Shown piece after piece: positions 1 to 6,520 of a stretch of 7,617 bases of DNA. Each line of letters begins with the position of its first letter. Position 1 is the first letter of the stretch. A program made the position numbers and the translations under genes. The notes beneath the pieces are model-generated. The model searched no databases. It was not told the DNA's origin and saw only the letters and a list, made by a program, of their open reading frames with translations. This stretch comes from an uncultured Lachnospiraceae bacterium (lineage in GTDB: Bacteria > Bacillota_A > Clostridia > Lachnospirales > Lachnospiraceae), in the NCBI GenBank assembly GCA_910587495.1, contig CAJUMT010000169.1, positions 1 to 7,617 on the forward strand, given 5' to 3'.

Positions 1-37
1 CTACGATCTGTTCATATTCTTTTTTCCATTTTTTCAT
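1..37 (-). CDS. Start of a probable anti-sigma factor gene (partial, runs off the left edge)
   Basis: Only the first 12 codons are present, reading MKKWKKEYEQIV on the minus strand. The ATG at 37-35 overlaps the TGA stop of the sigma gene (36-34) as ATGA. An AGGAGG ribosome binding site lies 9 bases upstream, inside the sigma coding sequence. In ECF sigma operons of Gram-positive bacteria the gene translationally coupled after the sigma factor is usually its anti-sigma factor. For SigV-like sigmas that partner is the membrane protein RsiV. The lysine-rich, soluble-looking N-terminus fits a cytoplasmic sigma-binding segment, but 12 residues cannot establish a family. That a gene starts here is well supported. 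Its anti-sigma function is inference from position. Confidence 0.6.
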   Translation of the reverse strand, partial: MKKWKKEYEQIV

Positions 38-525
38 ACTTTCGCGCCTCCTGTTTCCATATGTTTTTTTAGTTTCTCCACCGCCCGATACAGACGGCTT
101 TTTACCGTGTTTTCATTCAGGTTAAGCATCCCGGCAATGGTCGAAATTTTTTCGTCTTCAAAATATCTTAAGACCACAACTGACCGTTCTTCCTGGTTCA
201 GCATACCAAGCGCCCGTTTAAGATCCAGATCTTCAATCTGATCTTCCGCCCCCTCCTCCGGCACATTCTCTATAGGAACCGTATTCCCCTTATATTTTTT
301 AAGAAAACGAACCGCTTCATTCATCATAATTCTGCAGATCCAGGTATCCGCATACTGCGGGTTTTTCAGAGAATCACTTTTTAGGATTGCCCTGTACGCG
401 CCCTCCTGCACGATGTCCATGGCATCTTGTTCCTGGAAGGTATAACAATAAGCTATCCGATAATACTTCTCATAATTCCTGGTCACACATTCACGAACCA
501 ACGCCTCCTTATCTACACTTCTCAT
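34..525 (-). CDS. ECF-family RNA polymerase sigma factor, SigV-like
   Basis: This 163-residue protein has the two-domain layout of ECF sigma factors, which redirect RNA polymerase to a small stress regulon. Sigma region 2 covers about residues 15-80, with DAMDIVQEGAYRAI at 34-47 and the -10-recognition helix TWICRIMMNEAVRFLKK at 61-77. A short acidic linker (about 84-100) leads to sigma region 4 at about 101-155, whose helix-turn-helix includes ISTIAGMLNLNENTVKSRLY (127-146). Length is normal for the family. The ATG at 525 follows AAGGAG with 9 bases of spacing. The gene has its own ECF-like promoter, suggesting autoregulation, and overlaps the next gene by 4 bases. Its closest known group appears to be SigV-type sigmas, which respond to cell-wall attack such as lysozyme. 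That assignment rests on overall resemblance and was not tested. Confidence 0.93.
   Translation of the reverse strand: MRSVDKEALVRECVTRNYEKYYRIAYCYTFQEQDAMDIVQEGAYRAILKSDSLKNPQYADTWICRIMMNEAVRFLKKYKGNTVPIENVPEEGAEDQIEDLDLKRALGMLNQEERSVVVLRYFEDEKISTIAGMLNLNENTVKSRLYRAVEKLKKHMETGGAKV
47..52 (-). promoter_or_regulatory. Ribosome binding site of the downstream anti-sigma-like gene
   Basis: AGGAGG on the minus strand, a full consensus core, 9 bases before the ATG at 37. It lies within the last codons of the sigma gene, so the two genes are likely translated in a coupled way. It is the main evidence that the ATG at 37 is a real start. Confidence 0.8.
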
Positions 526-534
526 ACCTCATCT

Positions 535-540
535 CTCCTT
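535..540 (-). promoter_or_regulatory. Ribosome binding site of the ECF sigma gene
   Basis: AAGGAG on the minus strand, 9 bases before the ATG at 525. It fixes the start. Another ATG at 532-530 is out of frame with the sigma gene. Confidence 0.8.
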
Positions 541-553
541 ATTTGGAAGTTTT

Positions 554-573
554 GTATCTTCCCGGGAAGATAC
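554..573. promoter_or_regulatory. Perfect 20-bp palindrome in the leader of the sigma gene
   Basis: GTATCTTCCC followed directly by GGGAAGATAC is a perfect inverted repeat with no spacer. It sits between the predicted ECF promoter and the ribosome binding site, ending 28 bases before the ATG. As DNA it could be an operator for a dimeric regulator. As RNA it would form an 8-bp stem with a CCGG tetraloop. It is not followed by a T-run on the minus strand, so it is not an ordinary terminator. A competing stem exists in the transcript between GGAAG (566-562 region) and CTTCC (549-545). The palindrome is certain. Its function is unknown. Confidence 0.65.
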
Positions 574-607
574 CGTTTTATAACTCTTAATTTTTATTTG
601 ACTGTTA

Positions 608-634
608 GACCCATGAAATCCCGAAAAAGTTTCA
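608..634 (-). promoter_or_regulatory. Predicted ECF-type (autoregulatory) promoter of the sigma operon
   Basis: On the minus strand TGAAAC (634-629) is followed by a T-run, then after a 17-base spacer by GGTC (611-608) and TAAC. Extracytoplasmic-function promoters of the SigW/M/V type in Firmicutes have TGAAAC, often with trailing Ts, and CGTC or CGTA about 16-17 bases later. The -35 is an exact match and the -10 differs by one base. Transcription would start near 600, giving a leader of about 75 bases. The position directly upstream of the ECF sigma gene suggests that the sigma factor drives its own expression. That is inference. Confidence 0.7.
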
Positions 635-641
635 CCATAAA

Positions 642-676
642 ACAAAAAAGCAGATATTTTTTATCCGCTTTTTTGT
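642..676 (-). terminator. Intrinsic terminator after the HAD gene
   Basis: On the minus strand a 15-bp stem (676-662 with 656-642, one G-U pair) encloses a 5-base A loop and ends in six Ts at 649-644. It starts 6 bases after the HAD stop codon. The other strand also has an A-run, stem and T-run, so it could stop transcription both ways, although no plus-strand gene is seen. It ends the metA-parE-parC-HAD unit only 7 bases before the -35 of the sigma promoter. Confidence 0.9.
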
Positions 677-682
677 GTCTTC

Positions 683-1324
683 TTATGCATATATCAGTTC
701 TTCAAAATTTTTCACATATTTATCGCTGTATTTTCTGACGCTCTCCTGGTCGGGCTCGGAGCTTTCGTACACTCCGATCGTAAAAAATCCCGCTTCTTTC
801 GCCGTCTTAAGGGCAAAGGCGGCATCCTCTGCCACTGCGCATGCAGCTGCCTTCCCCCCAAATTTTTCTGCGGCCAGATGATAGACAGCCGGATTGGTCT
901 TACCAACGCCCACCATCCCGCAGTCCACCATGAAATCAAAATAGGATAGAAGTCCGTTTCTTAAAAGCGCCTGTTTTCCAAGCGCTGCCGATGAGGCAGT
1001 CGCTACGCACATGGGGATCCCCTTTTCTTTCAGATAAGAAAGCCATGCTCTGACTCCCGGCTTGGGCATGATATCTTCGGCATAATTTTTCTCAATCCGT
1101 CCGCACAACTCTCTGGTAATCTCCTCCGCCGTCTTATTAAGGTAATATTCTTTTTTAAGCCAGCATCCTGCCTCATGCACGGACATGGCAGTCAGTCGTT
1201 CATCCAGATCGTCAGGAACCGTCACCTTTAAATCTTCCATATAATTCCGCGCGAGACGTTTCCAATAAGGAATAGAATCCAGAAGAGTGCCGTCCATATC
1301 AAATATTATATACTGAAATTCCAT
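683..1324 (-). CDS. HAD-superfamily phosphatase, subfamily IA (beta-phosphoglucomutase-like)
   Basis: This 213-residue protein carries all four HAD motifs. Motif I is DMDGTLLDS with nucleophile D9 and acid/base D11. Motif II is VATASS with T109. Motif III is K142 in GVGKTNPAVY. Motif IV is VAEDAAFALKTAKEAG with E166 and D167. Residues about 17-90 form the helical cap inserted after motif I, typical of subfamily IA enzymes such as beta-phosphoglucomutase and phosphoglycolate phosphatase-like proteins. These hydrolyse or move phosphate on small metabolites. The substrate cannot be read from the sequence. The ATG at 1324 is preceded by AGGAG with 6 bases of spacing. The gene follows parC by 28 bases with no terminator between, so it is probably the last gene of that operon. 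A functional link to topoisomerase is not evident. Confidence 0.93.
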   Translation of the reverse strand: MEFQYIIFDMDGTLLDSIPYWKRLARNYMEDLKVTVPDDLDERLTAMSVHEAGCWLKKEYYLNKTAEEITRELCGRIEKNYAEDIMPKPGVRAWLSYLKEKGIPMCVATASSAALGKQALLRNGLLSYFDFMVDCGMVGVGKTNPAVYHLAAEKFGGKAAACAVAEDAAFALKTAKEAGFFTIGVYESSEPDQESVRKYSDKYVKNFEELIYA

Positions 1325-1352
1325 ACTTTTCTCCTATTAAAGTTCCGCGCCG

Positions 1353-3593
1353 CTATATACGGATCTTAGTGCCTTTCTGATCGCGTCCCGCTGCCTTAAG
1401 TCTTTGCACCGGCACCTCTTTTTCTTTGTATAAGATGGTAGGTTCTGATCCCTTTTCAAACAGACAGACCCCTTCTAAACAGTCCGTATCTGAAAGTTTC
1501 ATCAGGCGCACACCCACTGCCGCTTTCTTCTTCTCCGGAATCTCATCTGCCTCAAACCGCAGGAAATATCCTGCCTCTGACCAAAGGACAATCTGCATAC
1601 CCTTTTCTGAAAGACCTGCATACAACACTTCATCGCTTTCTCCCAACTTGGTCGCCGCGCTGGTACGGGTACGAACATCATATTCCGAACCGCTAACAAT
1701 TTTACCCACGCCGCTGCGAGTGACAAAAAGCACATTTTTTTGTAGCAGCTCTTCCATACTGCAAATGCATAGAAGTTTCTCGGAAGCGCTGTCATAATTA
1801 CAATAGTTGTCAATAGGAAACGCTTTATCCCTGAATTTGCCATAGGGAAGATCCATCACCTTAGCCGTGTGCATCCGCCCTATATCTGTGAAAATACATA
1901 TACGATCCGTATTGCGGCAGCTGATTACATAACGGCTCTCCGTATCCGCAGCTTCTTTATTTCTCTCATAAGTAGCCACGTCCATCGTCCGGCAGTAGCC
2001 AAAACGGTCCATCAAAAGTACCACCGGTATCTCTTCCGGCTTCTTTTCTTCAAAAACCGCAGCTTTGGCATTCTCTACAACGGTCTTTCTTGGAACCGCA
2101 TAGGCTTTTTTGAACCGGTCTAATTCCCGCATGACGACTTTCGCCATCTCGTCGTAATTGTTTAGTATTTCAGAATAGCGGGCAATATTTTTCATGGTTG
2201 TTTCATGTTCTTTTTGAAGCGCCTCTATCTCCAGTCCGATCAGCCTGTAAAGGCGCATCTCCAGGATCGCCGTCGCCTGACGATCCGTAAAAGAAAGCTT
2301 TGACGCCTGCTTTTTCGACCGTTCCGACTTAAAACGGATGCCTTCTGTCTGCCCGTTCACCAGACAGCTTTTTGCCATCTTAAGGTCCCGGCTGCCCCGT
2401 AAGATCTCTATAATCAGGTCAATCACGTCGCAGGCTTTCATCAGGCCTTCCTGAATCTCTTTTTTATCCAGCTCTTTATTCAAAAGAGTCCTGTACTTTC
2501 TGGTATTCAGTTCAAACTGAAAATCAATCACATGATCAAAAATCTGTAAAAGTCCCAGCGTTTCAGGACGTCCGTCTGCCACTGCCAGCATATTGACGCC
2601 AAACGTATCTTCTAAGCGGGTCTTTTTGTACAGCATATTGGTAATCTGCTCTGTATCTGCGCCTTTTTTAAGCTCCAATACAATACGAATTCCTTCTTTG
2701 GAAGACTGGTTGGTAATGTCCACAATATCCGTGGTCTTCTTTGTTTCCACCAGGGTTCCGATATCATTCAGAAATTTTCCGATATTAGCTCCGATCATTG
2801 TGTATGGAATCTGGGTGATGACAAGAAGCTCTTTACCTCCTTTTGCCTTCTCAATTTCCACTTTGCCCCGAAGCTTGATCTTGCCTGCGCCTGTTTTGTA
2901 AATCTGAACCAGCTCATCTTTATTGATGACTACCCCGCCTGTGGGGAAATCAGGGCCTGGCATGATCTTTAAAATTTCTTCCACCGTCAGTTTGGGGTTT
3001 TTCATATATGCCTTCATGGCATCTATGACCTCTCCCAGATTATGAGGCGGGATGCTGGTGGACATACCCACCGCTATGCCTTCTGCTCCGTTGACCAGAA
3101 GATGGGGAATCCTGGCGGGAAGAACGGAAGGCTCCTTTTCTGTCTCGTCAAAATTGGGGACAAAATCTACAACATCTTTATCCAGATCCGCCAGAAGCGC
3201 TTCTTCGCTTACTTTCTGAAGCCTGGCTTCCGTATAACGCATAGCCGCCGCCCCATCGCCCTCAATAGAGCCAAAATTCCCGTGCCCGTCCACCAGGGGC
3301 AGCCCTTTTTTAAAATCCTGCGCCATGACTACTAAAGACTCATAAATAGAACTATCCCCATGAGGGTGGTATTTACCCATCGTATCGCCTACGATACGGG
3401 CGCATTTTCTGTAAGGGCGATCACTTCTGATGCCAAGCTCATGCATATCATACAAAGTACGCCTCTGCACTGGCTTCAAGCCGTCCCGCACGTCCGGCAA
3501 CGCCCGGGACACAATCACGCTCATGGCATAATCGATGTAAGATTTCTGCATGACATCCGAATATTCTGTTTTAATAATCATTTCTTCACTCAT
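1353..3593 (-). CDS. parC: Type II topoisomerase subunit A, ParC-like (DNA breakage-reunion subunit)
   Basis: This 746-residue subunit cleaves and rejoins DNA in an A2B2 enzyme with the adjacent ParE-like protein. The catalytic tyrosine is Y120 in AAMRYTEARL, with R119 before it. The wedge isoleucine is I173 in AEGIAVGMST. The quinolone-binding stretch HPHGDSSIYESL has Ser at 81 and Glu at 85, matching unmutated, drug-sensitive-type residues in ParC proteins. The winged helix and tower domains run to about residue 500, followed by a beta-propeller-like C-terminal domain. No QRRGGxG-type GyrA box is found. The equivalent region (about 541-560) reads NKEAADTESRYV. GyrA needs that box for negative supercoiling, so a decatenating or relaxing role is more likely. 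Length is below B. subtilis ParC (about 806). The ATG lies 3 bases after the parE stop without a good ribosome binding site, implying translational coupling. Databases may label such pairs gyrase or topoisomerase IV. Confidence 0.92.
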   Translation of the reverse strand: MSEEMIIKTEYSDVMQKSYIDYAMSVIVSRALPDVRDGLKPVQRRTLYDMHELGIRSDRPYRKCARIVGDTMGKYHPHGDSSIYESLVVMAQDFKKGLPLVDGHGNFGSIEGDGAAAMRYTEARLQKVSEEALLADLDKDVVDFVPNFDETEKEPSVLPARIPHLLVNGAEGIAVGMSTSIPPHNLGEVIDAMKAYMKNPKLTVEEILKIMPGPDFPTGGVVINKDELVQIYKTGAGKIKLRGKVEIEKAKGGKELLVITQIPYTMIGANIGKFLNDIGTLVETKKTTDIVDITNQSSKEGIRIVLELKKGADTEQITNMLYKKTRLEDTFGVNMLAVADGRPETLGLLQIFDHVIDFQFELNTRKYRTLLNKELDKKEIQEGLMKACDVIDLIIEILRGSRDLKMAKSCLVNGQTEGIRFKSERSKKQASKLSFTDRQATAILEMRLYRLIGLEIEALQKEHETTMKNIARYSEILNNYDEMAKVVMRELDRFKKAYAVPRKTVVENAKAAVFEEKKPEEIPVVLLMDRFGYCRTMDVATYERNKEAADTESRYVISCRNTDRICIFTDIGRMHTAKVMDLPYGKFRDKAFPIDNYCNYDSASEKLLCICSMEELLQKNVLFVTRSGVGKIVSGSEYDVRTRTSAATKLGESDEVLYAGLSEKGMQIVLWSEAGYFLRFEADEIPEKKKAAVGVRLMKLSDTDCLEGVCLFEKGSEPTILYKEKEVPVQRLKAAGRDQKGTKIRI

Positions 3594-3596
3594 ATT

Positions 3597-5516
3597 TTAA
3601 ATATCCAGTTCTGCGTCTACCGCGTTTTCATAAATAAACTGCCGTCTGGGCGGAACCTCCGTCCCCATCAGCATCTCGGTCACGGACGAAGCAAGCCTTG
3701 CATCCTCAATTTCTACCTGTTTAAGCCTGCGGCTCTCAGGATCCATGGTCGTTTCCCAGAGCTGATCCGCATCCATCTCTCCTAAACCTTTATATCGTTG
3801 CAATGTAAATACGCCCGTATGTTTCTTCCGATAGGTTTCCAGCGCTTTGTCATCATAAAGATATTCCTCTTTTCCTCTTGAAGGCATAGCTTTATATAGA
3901 GGCGGCATGGCAATATACACATGTCCCTCATAGATCAGCTCCGGCATAAACCGGTAGAACAAAGTTAAGAGCAATGTGCTGATGTGAGCGCCGTCCACGT
4001 CTGCATCCGCCATGATAATGATCTTATCATAGCGAAGCTTCGTAATATCAAAGTCATTGCCGTATCCTTCCGAAAATCCGCAGCCAAAAGCGTTGATCAT
4101 AGTCTTGATCTCTGCATTGGCCAAAACTTTATCTATGCTGGCTTTTTCCACGTTCAATATTTTACCTCTGATGGGAAGAATCGCCTGATAGGTTCGGTTC
4201 CTGGCAGTCTTGGCAGAACCGCCTGCGGAATCGCCCTCCACGATAAAAATTTCACATTTAGAAGCATCCCGGCTCTCACAATTAGCCAGCTTTCCGTTGG
4301 AATCGAAAGAAAATTTCTGTTTTGCCAGAAGATTTGTCCTAGCCCGTTCTTCGCTTTTGCGAATCTTTGCCGCTTTTTCCGCGCAGCCGATCACCGCTTT
4401 TAAAGTTTCCAGGTTCCTGTCAAAATACCGCTGGATCTCTTCCCCCGCCACTTTTGACGTTGCTTTAGACGCATCCTGATTGTCCAGCTTCGTCTTTGTC
4501 TGGCCTTCAAACCTGGGGTCCGGATGTTTGATGGAAATAACGGCAGTCATGCCGTTGCGCACGTCCGCACCGGTAAAATTGGCGTCTTTCTCTTTCAATA
4601 TGCCCAATTCTCTGGCATAGCTGTTAATAATTGTGGTAAATATGGTCTTAAATCCGGTGATATGGGTTCCGCCTTCGGCATTGTAAATATTATTACAGAA
4701 ACCAAGAACATTTTCATGAAATTCGTTGATATACTGAAAAGCACCTTCTACAGCAATATGCTCGCTCTCCCCCTTAAACTGAACCACGTCATGGATCGTT
4801 TCTTGAGAGTGATTTAGTTCTTTTACAAACCCCACAAGTCCGTCGGGTTCCTGATATACAATGCGCTCCGGCTGATCACCTCTTCGATCTTCAAAGATAA
4901 TTGTAAGCTCCGGATTCAGGTAAGCCGTCTCGTGCAGGCGGCTTTTGACTTCCTCCGCCTTAAAGACTGTCTTTTCAAAAATCTCAGGATCAGGAAGGAA
5001 ACAAATCTTCGTACCGGTTTCTTTCGTCCTGCGCACCTTCGGCAAAAGGCCCTCGATAAGTTCCTGCACTGGAATACCCCGCTCATAGCGATCGTGATGG
5101 ACATATCCGTCCCTGGATACCTCGATGTCCAGATATACAGACAGAGCGTTTACCACAGAAGATCCTACGCCGTGGAGTCCTCCGCTGGTCTTATAAACTG
5201 TATCGTCGAACTTTCCCCCAGCATGGAGCGTGGTAAATACAAGGCGCTCCGCAGGCACGCCTTTGGCGTGCATTCCCACAGGAATCCCACGCCCGTCGTC
5301 AATCACCACACAGGAACCATCTTTTTCCAAATACACTTCTATCCGAGTGCAGAAACCTGCCAGATGCTCGTCTACAGAGTTGTCCACGATCTCATAGATC
5401 AGATGATTCAGTCCTTTGGTAGACACGCTGCCGATGTACATGCCCGGCCGTTTTCTAACGGCTTCCAGGCCCTCCAGAACTGAGATACTATCTGCGTCGT
5501 AAGCGTTATTTGTCAT
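3597..5516 (-). CDS. parE: Type II topoisomerase subunit B, ParE/GyrB-like (ATPase subunit)
   Basis: This 639-residue ATPase subunit opens and closes the DNA gate driven by ATP. The GHKL ATP site has E42, N46 and E50 in YEIVDNSVDE, D73 with R76-G77-I78-P79 in DDGRGIP, the glycine lid GGLHGVGSS at 112-120, and the transducer lysine in QTKTKL (340-345). Numbering of the ATP-site residues matches E. coli GyrB. The TOPRIM domain shows EGDSAGGSA (427-435), PIRGKILNVEKA (448-459) and the metal-binding DADVD (504-508). The C-terminal QRYKGLGEM begins at 573. No insertion is present, and the length matches Gram-positive GyrB/ParE. The ATG lies 2 bases after the metA stop. A GGGAGG site is present but at a long 13-base spacing. 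ParE and GyrB cannot be separated firmly from this protein alone. The call rests on the partner subunit lacking a GyrA box. Confidence 0.92.
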   Translation of the reverse strand: MTNNAYDADSISVLEGLEAVRKRPGMYIGSVSTKGLNHLIYEIVDNSVDEHLAGFCTRIEVYLEKDGSCVVIDDGRGIPVGMHAKGVPAERLVFTTLHAGGKFDDTVYKTSGGLHGVGSSVVNALSVYLDIEVSRDGYVHHDRYERGIPVQELIEGLLPKVRRTKETGTKICFLPDPEIFEKTVFKAEEVKSRLHETAYLNPELTIIFEDRRGDQPERIVYQEPDGLVGFVKELNHSQETIHDVVQFKGESEHIAVEGAFQYINEFHENVLGFCNNIYNAEGGTHITGFKTIFTTIINSYARELGILKEKDANFTGADVRNGMTAVISIKHPDPRFEGQTKTKLDNQDASKATSKVAGEEIQRYFDRNLETLKAVIGCAEKAAKIRKSEERARTNLLAKQKFSFDSNGKLANCESRDASKCEIFIVEGDSAGGSAKTARNRTYQAILPIRGKILNVEKASIDKVLANAEIKTMINAFGCGFSEGYGNDFDITKLRYDKIIIMADADVDGAHISTLLLTLFYRFMPELIYEGHVYIAMPPLYKAMPSRGKEEYLYDDKALETYRKKHTGVFTLQRYKGLGEMDADQLWETTMDPESRRLKQVEIEDARLASSVTEMLMGTEVPPRRQFIYENAVDAELDI

Positions 5517-5518
5517 AT

Positions 5519-6436
5519 TTACTTATCATCCTCCCACACATATGGCGTCATCTGATAGACATAATAGTTGAGCCAGTTGGTATATAAGGTATTCGCATGG
5601 GCGCGCCACATAAGCAACGGTTTGGCATTGTCATCATCCTTTGGATAGTAGCTTTTGGGAATCTGGATAGCAAGACCTTTATCCTTATCCCTTCTGTATT
5701 CTTTATCAAGCGTCACACGATCATATTCCGGATGCCCCATGACAAAAATTTTTCTTCCGCCTTCTGCCATGCATAAAAATACGCCAGCTTCCTCGGACAC
5801 TGCCATAATCTTAAGTTCAGGACAGGACGCGATCGCCTCATAGGGAATCGTTGTATGCCTGGAATGAGGTGCTACAAAGCGATCGTCAAATCCCCTGACC
5901 AAAGGCTCTTTACGATTCAGCACCTTATGTTCATACAGACCAAATAACTTCTGCGGCAGCAATGTTTTATCCAGTCCATAATAGTAATGCAAAGCCGCCT
6001 GGGCTCCCCAGCAGATATACAAAGTAGAAGTCACATGAGATTCACACCAGGCGAAAATTTCCCTCAGCTCGTTCCAGTAATCCACTTCTTCAAATTCCAT
6101 CTGCTCCACCGGCGCGCCTGTAATGATCACACCGTCAAACCGGCCTTTACGCACCTGTTCAAAAGTCTGGTAGAATTTATTCAAATGGCTTTTATCTGTA
6201 TTCTTAGACTCATGATTGGTCACTGTGATAAAAGTCACATCCACCTGCAGCGGCGTATTGGACAGGCTTCGCAAAAGCTGCAGCTCCGTGTCTTCTTTTA
6301 AAGGCATCAAATTTAATATGCCCACTTTCAAGGGACGAATATCCTGGCTTAAAGCCCGGCTCTCGTCCATGACAAATATGTTCTCTCTCTCTAATATTTC
6401 TTTGGCCGGTAAATCATTCTGTATTCTGATCGGCAT
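5519..6436 (-). CDS. metA: Homoserine O-acyltransferase (MetA family, probably acetyl-CoA dependent)
   Basis: MetA activates homoserine in the cytoplasm as the first committed step of methionine synthesis. I start it at the ATG at 6436, giving 305 residues beginning MPIRIQNDLPA, the usual MetA N-terminus, with AGGTGAG 4 bases upstream. Numbering then matches E. coli MetA: nucleophile C142 in YICWGAQAALHYYYG, and H235 and E237 of the catalytic triad in MGHPEYD. Residue 111 is Glu (GAPVEQMEFEEVDYW). In this family Glu111 has been linked to acetyl-CoA use and Gly111 to succinyl-CoA use, so the product is probably O-acetylhomoserine. That is inference from one residue. The gene heads an apparent operon with parE, parC and a HAD gene. 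Its short leader (about 49 bases) holds no S-box or T-box, the usual methionine controls in Firmicutes. Confidence 0.94.
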   Translation of the reverse strand: MPIRIQNDLPAKEILERENIFVMDESRALSQDIRPLKVGILNLMPLKEDTELQLLRSLSNTPLQVDVTFITVTNHESKNTDKSHLNKFYQTFEQVRKGRFDGVIITGAPVEQMEFEEVDYWNELREIFAWCESHVTSTLYICWGAQAALHYYYGLDKTLLPQKLFGLYEHKVLNRKEPLVRGFDDRFVAPHSRHTTIPYEAIASCPELKIMAVSEEAGVFLCMAEGGRKIFVMGHPEYDRVTLDKEYRRDKDKGLAIQIPKSYYPKDDDNAKPLLMWRAHANTLYTNWLNYYVYQMTPYVWEDDK

Positions 6437-6440
6437 CCTT

Positions 6441-6447
6441 CTCACCT
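6441..6447 (-). promoter_or_regulatory. Ribosome binding site that decides the metA start
   Basis: AGGTGAG on the minus strand, 4 bases (6 from AGGTG) before the ATG at 6436. It supports the MPIRI start over the longer reading from a TTG at 6520, which would include the promoter itself. Confidence 0.75.
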
Positions 6448-6463
6448 GCTCTTTACTTATTCT

Positions 6464-6483
6464 AATCGAAAATTTGTTCGATT
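6464..6483. promoter_or_regulatory. LexA-box-like inverted repeat in the metA leader
   Basis: AATCGAA (minus 6483-6477), a 6-base spacer and TTCGATT (6470-6464) form a perfect 7-bp dyad. Its core on the minus strand, CGAACAAATTTTCG (6480-6467), differs at one position from the Gram-positive LexA/DinR pattern CGAAC-N4-GTTCG. It lies immediately downstream of the predicted start site near 6485, a typical repressor position. The dyad is seen directly. LexA binding is inference. In RNA it would be only a weak AU-rich hairpin. Confidence 0.45.
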
Positions 6484-6491
6484 GTTCGGAT

Positions 6492-6520
6492 ATTATAACA
6501 TATAATTTACGATTCTTCAA
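6492..6520 (-). promoter_or_regulatory. Predicted sigma-A promoter of the metA-parE-parC-HAD operon
   Basis: TTGAAG (-35, minus 6520-6515), exactly 17 bases, then TATAAT (-10, 6497-6492), a perfect -10. Transcription would begin near 6485. The -35 lies in the last codons of the small upstream gene. No terminator separates that gene from metA, so read-through from upstream is possible as well. Confidence 0.8.

Noticed and set aside
4033..4042. 10-bp palindrome CGAAGCTTCG inside parE
   Set aside because: It is short, within coding sequence and not near any start, so it is expected by chance.
5255..5271. GC-rich 7-bp inverted repeat inside parE
   Set aside because: It encodes the conserved HAKGVPA region and has no T-run. 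It is most simply explained by codon choice.
5560..5600. Internal promoter for parE within metA (TATTAT near the end of the gene)
   Set aside because: The hexamer 17 bases upstream does not resemble a -35, so I do not call it.
6434..6520. Longer metA reading from 6520 (28 extra residues)
   Set aside because: It would start at a TTG that is itself the -35 element, and it includes the -10 and the ribosome binding site. The MPIRI start at 6436 fits the family and has a good ribosome binding site.
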